A stretch of 64,000 bases of DNA from contig NZ_JANFMV010000001.1 of assembly GCF_024385575.1 (NCBI RefSeq), positions 3,501,681 through 3,565,680 of the forward strand, written 5' to 3'. Every line of letters begins with the position of its first letter. The stretch's first letter is position 1. The notes beneath the pieces are model-generated. The model did not search any database, was not told the origin of the DNA, and was given only the letters and a program-made list of their open reading frames with translations. This DNA comes from Rhizobium sp. NRK18 (lineage in GTDB: Bacteria > Pseudomonadota > Alphaproteobacteria > Rhizobiales > Rhizobiaceae). The position numbers were made by a program, and so were the translations under genes. This document shows positions 18,935 through 27,710 of this stretch, one piece after another.

Positions 18935-19714
18935 TCAGGCCGTTTTCTCACCTTTTATGCGATGCAATACAATCGGTATGGCGGCAAATATCGCCAGACC
19001 GGCAAGCGCCAGGGTGATCTGCGGGGTCAGGAAGTCGGACAGGGACGGCGCGTGGCCGCTGGCCGCGGCCTTGGCTAGCACGTCGTCGAGACCCGTGCCG
19101 AGCCAGGCATAGATGGCCGTGCCGGGGATGATGCCGATCAGCGTCGCCAGTGCGAAGGTCTTGAGGCTGATGTCGAGAAAGGCCGGCGCTATGGTGACGG
19201 CGAAGAACGGAAAGATCGGCGCAAGGCGCAAAACCAGCAGATAGGCGAAGGCGTCGCGCCTTATGCCGTCGGCCATCTGGCGGACGGCGGGGCCGGCCCT
19301 CTGTCGCAGCACGTCCCCGAAGGCATAGCGGGCAGCGAGGAACAGGAGACTGGCGCCCGTGGTGGCCGCCAGCACGGCGAGCGGCACGGCGATGGTGAGG
19401 CCGAACAGGAAACCGGCGAGCACCGTCAGGATCGCGGCCGACGGGAAGGAGACGGCCACGAGCGTCGCATAGACCAGGAAATAAAGCCCGGCAAAGGCAA
19501 TCGGATGCGCGGCGACCTGCGCCTTCAGGTCGCCGCGGTAGGCCGCAAGCTCGCTGAAACTTGCATAGCGATAGGCTCCGCTCAGATAGAAAGCGGCAAG
19601 GCAGACGATGATGACCAGCAGGGGGCCGAATCGGGCCGGCGAGCGGCGTCTGGCCACGGGCAGAGGCGGCAGCGTTTCGTTGGACGTGCCTGGGGGAATG
19701 TCGGATTCGTTCAT
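18935..19714 (-). CDS. TVP38/TMEM64 (DedA-superfamily) membrane protein
   Basis: The 259-residue protein has about 5-6 hydrophobic segments and the family core around AILTVLAGFLFGLTIA and the motif FPFFAVTIAPAFLDISLKTF. TVP38/TMEM64 proteins share the DedA-type fold and are thought to move lipids or small solutes. The first ~25 residues are hydrophilic (MNESDIPPGTSNE). It opens the operon with the flavoprotein and histidine kinase and is divergent from rpmH. The pairing with a disulfide oxidoreductase suggests a shared redox or membrane-stress role; that is inference. Confidence 0.85.
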   Translation of the reverse strand: MNESDIPPGTSNETLPPLPVARRRSPARFGPLLVIIVCLAAFYLSGAYRYASFSELAAYRGDLKAQVAAHPIAFAGLYFLVYATLVAVSFPSAAILTVLAGFLFGLTIAVPLAVLAATTGASLLFLAARYAFGDVLRQRAGPAVRQMADGIRRDAFAYLLVLRLAPIFPFFAVTIAPAFLDISLKTFALATLIGIIPGTAIYAWLGTGLDDVLAKAAASGHAPSLSDFLTPQITLALAGLAIFAAIPIVLHRIKGEKTA

Positions 19715-19888
19715 GCCGGCACGCTAACCCCAAGGCCCAGGAGAGGCCAATGACTTCTTCTCGCGTTTCGCATACATATGTGTGATCGCTCTTTTGAAGA
19801 GACGGGAATGGCCGTCGCCGGAATCGGAAAACCGGGCCTCAAATGCCGGAAATGAAGGCTTTCGGGCCGTTTCCGGCCGGCTTGGCGA

Positions 19889-19917
19889 TTGACTTCCGGA
19901 AAACCTGTCCATATAAG
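19889..19917 (+). promoter_or_regulatory. Sigma70 promoter of rpmH
   Basis: TTGACT (19889-19894) and TATAAG (19912-19917) are spaced by exactly 17 nt, giving a predicted transcript start near 19925 and a leader of roughly 115 nt before rpmH. It is the best consensus promoter seen in the window, as expected for ribosomal protein expression. Confidence 0.8.
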
Positions 19918-20040
19918 GCGCCCACGTTCGGAGGCCTTTTGCCGCTTTTTGGCGGGGCTTTGCCGTACGAATAAAAACCAAACGCTCCTTGCACATTGCA
20001 AAGCACAAAGAAGGGCCGCACTCCGCGGTAATTAAATAAC

Positions 20041-20178
20041 ATGGTGAAGCGTACCTACCAACCGTCCAAGCTTGTCCGCAAGCGCCGCCACGGATTCCGT
20101 GCCCGCATGGCCACCAAGGGTGGTCGTCTGGTTCTCGGCGCACGTCGCAACCGCGGCCGCAAGCGCCTTTCGGCATAA
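20041..20178 (+). CDS. rpmH: 50S ribosomal protein L34
   Basis: The 45-residue, very basic protein contains [20 protein letters not shown] and ends GRKRLSA, diagnostic of L34. The start may be ATG 20041 (MVKRTY) or the next codon GTG 20044 (MKRTY), the more usual family N-terminus. No Shine-Dalgarno sequence is evident before either. It begins the conserved rpmH-rnpA-yidC cluster. No dnaA or origin signals accompany it here. Confidence 0.97.
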   Translation: MVKRTYQPSKLVRKRRHGFRARMATKGGRLVLGARRNRGRKRLSA

Positions 20179-20206
20179 AGCCGATGTGCCCGGAAACAAG
20201 CGGGCG

Positions 20207-20593
20207 ATGACGTCTGAGACGAAAGATATGACTGTCGGGCGGCTGAAAAGCCGGCCGCAGTTTCTTGCTGTTCGCAACGGAGAGAAGCGCAGGGGCAGAT
20301 ATGTCCTGCTCGAGGTGCTGGACCGCAAGGATGAAGGTGAGCCGCGCGTCGGCTTCACCGTGACCAAGAAGCACGGCAACGCCGTGGAGCGAAACCGCAT
20401 GCGGCGGCGCCTGAAGGAAGCCGTGCGACTTTCTGCACGGTTTGCAATGGAGCCCGGGCACGACTATGTGATTGTCGCGCGGCGGGAAGCGCTTTCCGCG
20501 CCCTTTATTGAGCTGGCCGACCACCTGCGAACGCGCATCGGTGGCAAGCCGGGGGAAAAACGGACCAAGGGGCCACGCTCCGGGAAAGACTGA
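20207..20593 (+). CDS. rnpA: Ribonuclease P protein component
   Basis: The roughly 128-residue basic protein aids the RNase P RNA in removing 5' leaders from tRNA precursors. The family signature is [24 protein letters not shown], given here as its two key parts GFTVTKK and [10 protein letters not shown]. Two starts are possible, 20207 (MTSETKD) and 20228 (MTVGRLK). The frame extends upstream into rpmH, but that part is an overprint of the L34 gene. The stop overlaps the yidC start (TGATG). Confidence 0.95.
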   Translation: MTSETKDMTVGRLKSRPQFLAVRNGEKRRGRYVLLEVLDRKDEGEPRVGFTVTKKHGNAVERNRMRRRLKEAVRLSARFAMEPGHDYVIVARREALSAPFIELADHLRTRIGGKPGEKRTKGPRSGKD

Positions 20594-22407
20594 TGGAAAA
20601 AAACCGCAACTATCTGTTGGCAATCGTGCTGTCGGTGGCGATCATCGCCGTCTGGCAGATTTTCTACATGAACCCGCGGCTTGAAGCCCAGCGCGCCGCG
20701 CAGGAAGCCCAGCAGGCCAAGATTGCCGAACAGCAGAAGACCACCGCCTCCAGCGATGCCGCCCCGGCTGTTGCCGGCGCCGACAAGCCGGTCGCCGGTG
20801 CCCTGCCCGCGGGCGCAGCCGGGACGGAAAAGATCAGCCGCGAAGCGGCACTAACCGCGGCTCCCCGCGTCGCGATCGACACGCCCGACCTCAAAGGCTC
20901 CATCAATCTCGTCGGCGCCCGCCTCGACGACCTGGAGCTGAAGGGCTACCACGAGACGGTCGACAAGAGCAGCCCGATCATCACGCTGCTCAGCCCCGCC
21001 AACACCAAGGACGGCTATTTCGCCGAACTCGGCTACATCGCCGACAGCGCCGCCGGCAAGATGCCCGGCCCGACCACCGAATGGACGCTTTCCAAGGGCG
21101 ACAAGCTCACCCCCACCACGCCCGTCGAACTCACCTACACGAATGATGCCGGCATCACGTTCGTCCGCACCATTTCGGTCGACGACCATTACATGTTCAC
21201 GGTGAAGGACAAGATCGAGAATGCCGGCTCGGCACCTGTCTCGATCGCCGGCTACGGCCGCATCACCCGCAACAACAAGCCCGACGACCGCTCCACCTAC
21301 GTCCTGCACGAGGGCTTCCTCGGCGTCATCGGCACCGATGGCAGCCTTGTCGAGGAAAAGTACAGCGCCATCGAGAAGGAAAACTACGTCAATCCGAAGG
21401 CGACCGGCGGCTGGATCGGCATCACCGACAAGTACTGGGCGACCGCCATCGTGCCGCCGCAGACCATCGCGTTCGATTCCCGCTTCTCGCATTTCACCGA
21501 CGGCAAGCCGCGCTTCCAGGCCGACTACAAGGATGACGGCGTCACCATCGCCCCCGGCCAGTCGACCCAAGTCATCAACATGGTGTTTGCCGGCGCCAAG
21601 GAAGTGCCTGTCGTTAACTCCTACGCCGACAACATGCACATCACCAAGTTCGACAAGCTGATCGACTGGGGCTGGTTCTACTTCATCACCAAGCCGATGT
21701 TCGCCGTCATGGACTTCTTCTACAAGTTCTTCGGCAATTTCGGCGTCGCCATCCTGATGACGACCATCGTCGTCAAGGCGCTGTTCTTCCCGCTCGCCTC
21801 CAAGCAGTACGCCTCCATGGCCAACATGAAGCGCATGCAGCCGAAGATGGAAGAGCTGAAGAAGAAGTTCGGCGACGACCGCATGGGCCTGCAGCAGGCG
21901 ACGATGCAGCTCTACAAGGAAGAGAAGATCAACCCGGTGGCCGGCTGCTGGCCGGTTCTCCTGCAGATCCCGGTCTTCTTCTCCCTCTACAAGGTGATCT
22001 ACGTCACAATCGAGATGCGTCATGCGCCGTTCTTCGGCTGGATCCGCGACCTTTCGGCTCCCGATCCGACGTCCTTCGTCAACCTCTTCGGCCTTCTGCC
22101 GTTCGAGGCACCGACCGCGCTGCATCTCGGCATATGGCCGATCATCATGGGCATCACCATGTTCCTGCAGATGCGCATGAACCCGACGCCTCCGGATCCG
22201 GCGCAGAAGATGATCTTCACCTGGATGCCGGTCGTGTTCACCTTCATGCTCGGCAGCTTCCCGGCCGGTCTCGTCATCTACTGGGCCTGGAACAACACGC
22301 TCTCGATCATCCAGCAGTCGATCATCATGCGCCGCCACGGCGTGAAGGTCGAACTGTTCGACAATCTCAAGACGCTGTTCCGGCGCAAGCCGAAACCCGC
22401 CGAATAA
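20593..22407 (+). CDS. yidC: Membrane protein insertase YidC
   Basis: The 604-residue protein has the Gram-negative arrangement: an N-terminal helix (residues 7-23), a Pro/Ala/Gln-rich linker, a large periplasmic beta domain (to about 345), and the five-helix insertase core. The core includes NFGVAILMTTIVVKALFFPL, the cytoplasmic hairpin MANMKRMQPKMEELKKKFGD, and the hydrophilic-groove arginine in the first core helix region. It inserts and folds inner-membrane proteins alone or with SecYEG. It overlaps rnpA by one base and ends at a strong terminator. Confidence 0.97.
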   Translation: MEKNRNYLLAIVLSVAIIAVWQIFYMNPRLEAQRAAQEAQQAKIAEQQKTTASSDAAPAVAGADKPVAGALPAGAAGTEKISREAALTAAPRVAIDTPDLKGSINLVGARLDDLELKGYHETVDKSSPIITLLSPANTKDGYFAELGYIADSAAGKMPGPTTEWTLSKGDKLTPTTPVELTYTNDAGITFVRTISVDDHYMFTVKDKIENAGSAPVSIAGYGRITRNNKPDDRSTYVLHEGFLGVIGTDGSLVEEKYSAIEKENYVNPKATGGWIGITDKYWATAIVPPQTIAFDSRFSHFTDGKPRFQADYKDDGVTIAPGQSTQVINMVFAGAKEVPVVNSYADNMHITKFDKLIDWGWFYFITKPMFAVMDFFYKFFGNFGVAILMTTIVVKALFFPLASKQYASMANMKRMQPKMEELKKKFGDDRMGLQQATMQLYKEEKINPVAGCWPVLLQIPVFFSLYKVIYVTIEMRHAPFFGWIRDLSAPDPTSFVNLFGLLPFEAPTALHLGIWPIIMGITMFLQMRMNPTPPDPAQKMIFTWMPVVFTFMLGSFPAGLVIYWAWNNTLSIIQQSIIMRRHGVKVELFDNLKTLFRRKPKPAE

Positions 22408-22418
22408 GACAACGAAAC

Positions 22419-22451
22419 GAAGCCCCGGACCTGATCCGGGGCTTCTTTTTT
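22419..22451 (+). terminator. Terminator after yidC
   Basis: A perfect 11-bp stem (GAAGCCCCGGA at 22419-22429; complement 22435-22445) with a 5-nt loop is followed by six T. It ends the rpmH-rnpA-yidC transcript and separates it from the EamA gene. Confidence 0.95.
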
Positions 22452-22540
22452 GTGGTCGCGTTCCGCGACATGCGGACGTCGCTTGCCGGCCTCGAAACTT
22501 CCCTCTAATTGGCGCATAGTCGCGCCATCGGGGAGGCCAC

Positions 22541-23491
22541 ATGACAACAGAATCCATCCAGACCGGCGCCGGCGCGACGCCGGATAACGAACAGGCGACC
22601 GGCATCGTCCTCATCATCAGCGCCGCCGTCGCATGGAGCTTCGCCGGCACCGTCTCGCGCTTCATCCATGTCGAGGACGTCTGGACGATCGTCTTCTGGC
22701 GCTCCCTGTTCGCGGCGCTCTTCCTTCTGGCCTTCCTCCTCCTGCGCGACGGGCCGCGTGGCACCGTCCGTCTGTTCCGCAACATGGGCATTCCCGGAGC
22801 AGTGACAGGGCTTTGCCTCGGGGTCACGGCAATCGGCTACGTCGTCGCCCTGCACTACACCACGGTCGCCAAGGTCGTGCTGTTCCTCGCCACCGTGCCG
22901 CTGATGACGGCGCTGTTCAGCTGGCTGATATTCCGCCAGCGCATTTCCGCAACCACGTGGGGCGCCATCGCCATCGTCATTGTCGGCGTCACGCTGATGG
23001 TCTGGGATTCGCTTTCCGGACCGGGATCGGTGATCGGGCTTGCCGCCGCCTTCATCATCGCCGTGGCCTTTGCCGCGTCGGCGCTGATGACCCGCCGTTA
23101 TCCACATATCCGCATGATGCCGGCCGTTGTCTTCGGCCTCATCGCCGCGACCGCGGTTGCCGCCTTCCCGGCAAGCTATTTCCTCATCCCCGCACGGGAA
23201 TACGGGCTGATCGCCATCTTCGGCTGCTTCAACCTGGCGCTCGGCATGGCGTTCTTCGTCACCGGCGCCCGTCGCCTTGCGCCCGCCCTCACAACCCTGC
23301 TTGCCACGCTCGAGACCGTTCTGGCGCCGCTCTGGGTCGCGCTCGTCCACGGCGAGATCCCCAGCCGCAACACCTTCATCGGCGGCGGACTGATCATCGT
23401 TGCCCTCGCCTTTCACCTGACGCTCGAATGGCGCGAGCAGCGCAAGGGCCGGCGCATCCCGGCCGGACCAATCCCGCCGCCAATGCCGTGA
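22541..23491 (+). CDS. EamA/DMT-family transporter
   Basis: The 316-residue protein has ten predicted membrane helices in two EamA repeats of about 130 residues (first repeat IVLIISAAVAWSFAGTVSRF onward). An N-terminal hydrophilic stretch of 20 residues and a basic C-terminal tail (REQRKGRRIPAG) flank the helices. The family exports amino acids, purines or other metabolites; the substrate cannot be read. It lies between yidC and engB, which are often direct neighbours in relatives, so it may be a local insertion. That comparison is from memory. Confidence 0.85.
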   Translation: MTTESIQTGAGATPDNEQATGIVLIISAAVAWSFAGTVSRFIHVEDVWTIVFWRSLFAALFLLAFLLLRDGPRGTVRLFRNMGIPGAVTGLCLGVTAIGYVVALHYTTVAKVVLFLATVPLMTALFSWLIFRQRISATTWGAIAIVIVGVTLMVWDSLSGPGSVIGLAAAFIIAVAFAASALMTRRYPHIRMMPAVVFGLIAATAVAAFPASYFLIPAREYGLIAIFGCFNLALGMAFFVTGARRLAPALTTLLATLETVLAPLWVALVHGEIPSRNTFIGGGLIIVALAFHLTLEWREQRKGRRIPAGPIPPPMP

Positions 23492-23575
23492 ATGACGGCT
23501 CTGCGGGCGCCGAGACTTGACTTTGCGCGGCAAAACCCGGAAGCAGGCGGCAACAACAGCAGTCAGGACACCCGC

Positions 23576-24229
23576 ATGACCGGCGAAACGCCCATTTCGG
23601 ACACGCTTCTTTTCGCGCGCCCGTGGATCTTCATCCGCGGTGTCCCGTCCATGAAGTTCCTGCCGCCGGAAGGCCCGCCGGAGATCGCGTTTGCCGGACG
23701 GTCGAATGTCGGAAAGTCGTCGCTGATCAATGCGCTGATCAACCAGAAGGGTCTGGCGCGCACATCGAACACGCCGGGCCGCACACAGGAGCTCAACTAT
23801 TTCGTGCCGGACGGCTATTCGGGCGAAGCTGGCGACCTGCCGCCGATGGCGCTCGTCGACATGCCGGGCTACGGCTATGCGCAGGCGCCGAAGGAACAGG
23901 TGGACGCCTGGACGAAGCTCGTCTTCGACTATCTGCGCGGCCGCGCCACGCTGAAGCGCGTCTATGTGCTGATCGATGCCCGCCACGGCATCAAGAAGAA
24001 CGACGAAGAGGTCCTGTCGCTTCTCGACAAGGCAGCGGTTTCCTATCAGATCGTGCTGACCAAGACCGACAAGATCAAGGACGCCGGCGTGCCGCGCGTC
24101 ATCGCGGAAGCGGAAGCCAAGATTCGGAAGCGCCCTGCCGCCTTCCCGGGCATCGTCGCCACCTCTTCGGAAAAGTTCCGCGGTCTCGACGACCTGCGCA
24201 CGGCGATCCTCGACACCATCAACGCATGA
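23576..24229 (+). CDS. engB: Ribosome biogenesis GTP-binding protein EngB (YsxC/YihA)
   Basis: The 217-residue GTPase is required for large ribosomal subunit assembly. It has G1 [10 protein letters not shown]2 in SNTPGRTQ, G3 [12 protein letters not shown]4 TKTDK and G5 TSS. The start at MTGETPISD (23576) is preferred: the 28 residues upstream run close to the previous gene and look non-coding. AGGA precedes by about 8 nt. Its stop codon lies at the edge of a hairpin shared with the convergent fasciclin gene. Confidence 0.95.
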   Translation: MTGETPISDTLLFARPWIFIRGVPSMKFLPPEGPPEIAFAGRSNVGKSSLINALINQKGLARTSNTPGRTQELNYFVPDGYSGEAGDLPPMALVDMPGYGYAQAPKEQVDAWTKLVFDYLRGRATLKRVYVLIDARHGIKKNDEEVLSLLDKAAVSYQIVLTKTDKIKDAGVPRVIAEAEAKIRKRPAAFPGIVATSSEKFRGLDDLRTAILDTINA

Positions 24230-24260
24230 AAAACGCCGCCTGCTTGTTCAGCAGGCGGCG
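24229..24260 (-). terminator. Terminator of the fasciclin gene, touching the engB stop
   Basis: CGCCGCCTGC (24234-24243) pairs perfectly with GCAGGCGGCG (24251-24260) around a 7-nt loop. Reading leftward it is followed by five T (24233-24229), the standard layout for the minus-strand gene. The T-run overlaps the last base of the engB stop codon. On the plus strand it may also act as a U-poor hairpin for engB. Confidence 0.88.
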
Positions 24261-24296
24261 CCGTCTCCCGGTGTGAACTCGAAGACGAACGAGGGT

Positions 24297-24854
24297 TTAC
24301 ATCTTCGGCAGGAGAACGTGGTCGATCACGTGGATCACGCCGTTCGACTGCTTGACGTCGGCGATCGTCACATGGGCGACATTGCCGTTCTCGTCGGTCA
24401 GCGTCAGCTTGCCCATGTCTTCCTTGGCCTTCAGCACGCAGCCGCCAACGGTCTTGACGTCATGCTCGCCGCCATCGTCCTTGATCATCTTCTCGATGGC
24501 TGTGGACATGGCATCTGCAGCAACGACGTGGCAGGTCAGGACCTTGACCAGCTGGTCCTTGTTTTCAGGCTTCAGCAGTGTGTCGACGGTACCGGCCGGC
24601 AGCGCATCGAAGGCTTCGTTGGTCGGGGCGAAGACCGTGAACGGACCCTTGCCGGACAGCGTGTCGACCAAGCCGGCGGCCTTCACGGCGGCGACCAGCG
24701 TGGTGTGATCCTTCGAGTTGACGGCGTTCTCGACGATGTTCTTGTTTTCATACATCGGCGCGCCGCCGACTTCGGGGTTCGCGGCAAATGCCGGCGCTGC
24801 AACAGCGGCCATCAGAAGCGCGGAAAGGGTGGTGGTACGAAGGGCCTTGAGCAT
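24297..24854 (-). CDS. Secreted fasciclin-domain protein
   Basis: The 185-residue protein has a signal peptide (cleavage after AFA) and one FAS1 domain. NIVENAVNSKDHTTLVAAVK opens the domain, FTVFAPTNEAFDALPAG is the FAS1 H1 box, and NGVIHVIDHVLLP is the H2 box. Such proteins are extracytoplasmic adhesion or envelope-stress proteins. GAGGAG lies about 6 nt before the ATG. It is separated from an ECF sigma/RskA-type pair only by a small membrane-protein gene. In Mycobacterium tuberculosis SigK/RskA drives fasciclin proteins MPT70/MPT83, so control by the neighbouring sigma is plausible. Confidence 0.9.
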   Translation of the reverse strand: MLKALRTTTLSALLMAAVAAPAFAANPEVGGAPMYENKNIVENAVNSKDHTTLVAAVKAAGLVDTLSGKGPFTVFAPTNEAFDALPAGTVDTLLKPENKDQLVKVLTCHVVAADAMSTAIEKMIKDDGGEHDVKTVGGCVLKAKEDMGKLTLTDENGNVAHVTIADVKQSNGVIHVIDHVLLPKM

Positions 24855-25143
24855 CTCATTCTCCTCTATGAGTGGCCGGCACGGTCATGCCGTCCGGCTT
24901 GGGTTACAAAGGGAGATACGGGAGGTGCTTCAGGAAAGTTTCAGGGCCGCCAATTTTTTTGCCTGCGAACCCAAATTGTTTTCAATGCAACCAATCACAT
25001 CTAGAGTTGCGAATTTGCAGGGCCCATCCTCTGCGAATAGATAGGTACCATCGCCGGTTACCCCGGCCGGACCCGCACATCAGTGGAGCTGTAATGTCCA
25101 GCGCAGACTAACGGATGGAAGTACACGGATCATGGAGACAATC

Positions 25144-25383
25144 ATGTCACTGGTGGACAGAATAATTGGCTTGTGTTGCACAGCAGCGGTCAGCTTCTTC
25201 ATTGCCATACTCGTCTGCTTCGCCGCATTTTTAATACTTATAGACCCGCCCATTTTCGTGCGGTCCGTGGCGCCGTTTTTTGGCATTTCAATGGGAATCG
25301 ACGTCTTCTTTGGTTGCCTCTTCCTGTTCACATTCTGCAGCTTAATGGGCGGCTATATTTATGCTCTGTGGCGTGTAAAGTAG
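25144..25383 (+). CDS. Small two-helix membrane protein, AT-rich
   Basis: The 79-residue product (from MSLVDRI; 83 if the ATG at 25132 is used) has two hydrophobic helices, about residues 5-32 and 48-75, with several Cys and Phe. It matches no family known to me. Its codons include TTA and ATA and many A/T third positions, unlike the G/C-ending codons of all neighbours, which suggests recent acquisition or weak selection. The ribosome site is weak (GGAGACAATC before the second ATG). It stands alone on the plus strand between minus-strand genes. A real gene is likely but not certain. Confidence 0.5.
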   Translation: MSLVDRIIGLCCTAAVSFFIAILVCFAAFLILIDPPIFVRSVAPFFGISMGIDVFFGCLFLFTFCSLMGGYIYALWRVK

Positions 25384-25420
25384 CAGCCTCAAGCCTGAAT
25401 ATGGGTTTTCGTCTTGGGGG

Positions 25421-26143
25421 TCAAAGGCTCTTGAGCTTGCCGAGTGCCAGGACCGGACCGGTCGCCGTGCCCGTCGGCGAGCCGCCGAACGGTTCCAGGC
25501 TGACGGCGAAGATCGCGTCCGGGGCGATCGTCGAGCGGATGCTCTCAGGCACGATCACCTCGCCGCCGCCATTCTGCGGCAGGACGCCGAGCGAGACCGG
25601 TGCCGCGTCGCCCTTGATCAGCCAGAGCTCGAGCGATTTCTTGTCCTCGGCTCCGGCCGCGACAGGGGTGATCTTGAGGTGACCATTGCCGGCATCATAG
25701 TTCGCCAGCAGCGCCAGATTGTTGTCGCCGGTCATCTCCGCGACCAGGACCTTCGGCGTTGGCTGGAACAGTCCGAGATCGACAAACGCATAGGCACCGG
25801 CGGCAATGAAGAAGACCGCGGCAGCGAGCCGCCAGAAGACGAGCGAGTTCCAGACCGCCGCAATCGGCAGCGAGAAGCCGGACTTGCGGCCGAGGTCTGG
25901 CGAAAATAGCCGCTTCTCGACGCCGGCATAGAGATCGGCGGGTGGCGTCTGCAGGCCGTATTCGTCGTTCATGCCGGCAAGGTTCTGCGTCCAGCGGAAC
26001 ACGATCGCCGCGAACTCGCGGTCGGACATCATCCGCGCTTCCACCTTGCGCCTGTCCGAAGCGGACAGCACTCCGAGAACGTATTCGCCCGCCAACACCT
26101 CATCGCGCGAACGATCGCCCATGCTTCGACCAGACGACGTCAT
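25421..26143 (-). CDS. Anti-sigma factor, RskA/anti-sigma-K family
   Basis: The 240-residue protein has a cytoplasmic N-terminal sigma-binding domain (about residues 12-90; LAGEYVLGVLSASDRRKVEAR is typical), one membrane helix near 105-127 (WRLAAAVFFIAAGAYAFVDL) and a periplasmic RskA C-domain (LELWLIKGDAAPVSLGVLP). The ATG at 26143 overlaps the sigma stop (ATGA), so it is coupled to the sigma factor it inhibits. An upstream ATG at 26155 is possible. RskA-type factors release sigma after regulated proteolysis in the membrane. The activating signal cannot be seen in the sequence. Confidence 0.88.
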   Translation of the reverse strand: MTSSGRSMGDRSRDEVLAGEYVLGVLSASDRRKVEARMMSDREFAAIVFRWTQNLAGMNDEYGLQTPPADLYAGVEKRLFSPDLGRKSGFSLPIAAVWNSLVFWRLAAAVFFIAAGAYAFVDLGLFQPTPKVLVAEMTGDNNLALLANYDAGNGHLKITPVAAGAEDKKSLELWLIKGDAAPVSLGVLPQNGGGEVIVPESIRSTIAPDAIFAVSLEPFGGSPTGTATGPVLALGKLKSL

Positions 26144-26679
26144 CTTTCCAGACACTCTCTCAAACTGATGAGGCCTCTCCTCAGCCAGGTCCTCATCGTA
26201 TTAATAGGCACTTCGAATTCCCCGGCAAGCTCCTCGTAGGAAAGCCCCTCCACATAAGCCTTCCTCACCGCCTGCGCCCTTTGAGGTTCCAACGCCTGCA
26301 TGCATGTGTCAATCCGCCTGCCTTCCGAGGCGAGGACGGCGCACTGCTCCGGGCTGTAACCCTCGTCATGGAGATCATACGCGGTATCGATTTCGTCCGC
26401 CACCGGCTTGCGCTTGCGCATTCCATCGATCGCCTGGTTGCGCGCAATCGCCGCAAGCCAGGTGTCCGGTGTGCCCTGGGCGTCCGAAAACTGTCCCGCG
26501 CGTTGCCATATCTTCACGTAAATCTCCTGCAGCGCCTCTTCCGCATCGGCCCTGTCCTTCAAGATACGCAAGGCGATCGCAAAAAGTTTCGGAGCGGTCT
26601 TGTCGTAAAGTCTTCGAAATGCGGCCCTGTCGCCAATCGCCGTGCGGCTGATCAGCGTCCCGGTTTCCTCTTCCGTCAT
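26140..26679 (-). CDS. ECF sigma factor (RpoE/SigK-like)
   Basis: The 179-residue protein shows sigma region 2 (residues about 20-88: FRRLYDKTAPKLFAIALRIL, then ADAEEALQEIYVKIWQ) and region 4 (about 125-175: ALEPQRAQAVRKAYVEGLSY and the HTH FEVPINTMRTWLRRGL). GAGGAG lies 2-3 nt before the ATG. It is directly coupled to an RskA-type anti-sigma gene. Promoters it recognises are unknown. A loosely shared motif upstream of this operon and of the fasciclin gene is reported as a lead. Confidence 0.93.
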   Translation of the reverse strand: MTEEETGTLISRTAIGDRAAFRRLYDKTAPKLFAIALRILKDRADAEEALQEIYVKIWQRAGQFSDAQGTPDTWLAAIARNQAIDGMRKRKPVADEIDTAYDLHDEGYSPEQCAVLASEGRRIDTCMQALEPQRAQAVRKAYVEGLSYEELAGEFEVPINTMRTWLRRGLISLRECLER

Positions 26680-26822
26680 TTCTCCTCGCTTTCGGACTGT
26701 GCCTCAAGCGGACCCCGTGGGCCCGATGCGTCCGGGTGAAATGCTTGCCACCCGGCGCTTTGGCTGTTCACACCTATCGGACTTTACGTTAAAAGGCCGC
26801 CATCAGATTACTGGAGAGCCCC

Positions 26823-27710
26823 ATGAGCGTATCGGAAAGTGAAATCCAGGCCCGGCTTCTCGCGCAGGCGCTGCCCTTCATGCAGCGCTACGAGAACAAG
26901 ACGATCGTCGTGAAATACGGCGGCCATGCCATGGGCGATGCCGAGCTCGGCAAGGCTTTCGCGGCCGATATCGCGCTTCTGAAGCAGTCCGGCGTCAACC
27001 CGATCGTCGTCCATGGCGGCGGCCCGCAGATCGGCGCCATGCTGACGAAGATGGGCATCGAATCGAAGTTCGAGGGCGGCCTGCGCGTCACCGACGAAAA
27101 GACCGTCGAGATCGTTGAAATGGTTCTCGCCGGCTCGATCAACAAGGAGATCGTCGCGCTCATCAACCAGACCGGCGAGTGGGCGATCGGGCTCTGCGGC
27201 AAGGACGGCAACATGGTCTTCGCCGAGAAGGCGCAGAAGAAGGTCATCGATCCGGATTCCAACATCGAGCGCATTCTCGACCTCGGCTTCGTCGGCGACG
27301 TGGTGGAAGTCGACCGCACGTTGCTCGATCTGCTCGCCAAGTCGGAGATGATCCCGGTCATCGCCCCGGTCGCACCCGGCCGCGACGGTCACACCTACAA
27401 CATCAACGCCGATACCTTTGCCGGCGCCATCGCCGGCGCGCTGCGCGCCACCCGCCTCCTGTTCCTGACCGACGTACCCGGCGTGCTGGACAAGGATGGC
27501 AAGCTGATCAAGGAATTGTCGGTCACCGAAGCGCGCGCGCTGATCAAGGATGGCACGATTTCCGGCGGCATGATCCCCAAGGTCGAAACCTGCATCGACG
27601 CCATCAATGCCGGCGTGCAGGGCGTCGTCATCCTGAACGGCAAGACGTCGCATTCGGTCCTTCTGGAAATCTTCACCGAAGGCGGCGCGGGCACGCTGAT
27701 CGTTCCCTGA
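26823..27710 (+). CDS. argB: Acetylglutamate kinase
   Basis: The 295-residue enzyme phosphorylates N-acetyl-L-glutamate in arginine synthesis. Typical segments are [33 protein letters not shown] (N-acetylglutamate site) and [13 protein letters not shown]. The N-terminal helix ([14 protein letters not shown]) is of the kind found in arginine-sensitive hexameric enzymes, so feedback inhibition is likely. CTGGAGAG precedes the ATG. The stop lies inside a hairpin shared with the convergent efflux gene. Confidence 0.97.
   Translation: MSVSESEIQARLLAQALPFMQRYENKTIVVKYGGHAMGDAELGKAFAADIALLKQSGVNPIVVHGGGPQIGAMLTKMGIESKFEGGLRVTDEKTVEIVEMVLAGSINKEIVALINQTGEWAIGLCGKDGNMVFAEKAQKKVIDPDSNIERILDLGFVGDVVEVDRTLLDLLAKSEMIPVIAPVAPGRDGHTYNINADTFAGAIAGALRATRLLFLTDVPGVLDKDGKLIKELSVTEARALIKDGTISGGMIPKVETCIDAINAGVQGVVILNGKTSHSVLLEIFTEGGAGTLIVP

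Noticed and set aside
20041..22407. Possible chromosomal origin near rpmH-rnpA-yidC
   Set aside because: No dnaA gene or cluster of DnaA boxes accompanies it; alphaproteobacterial origins usually lie near hemE, not rpmH.
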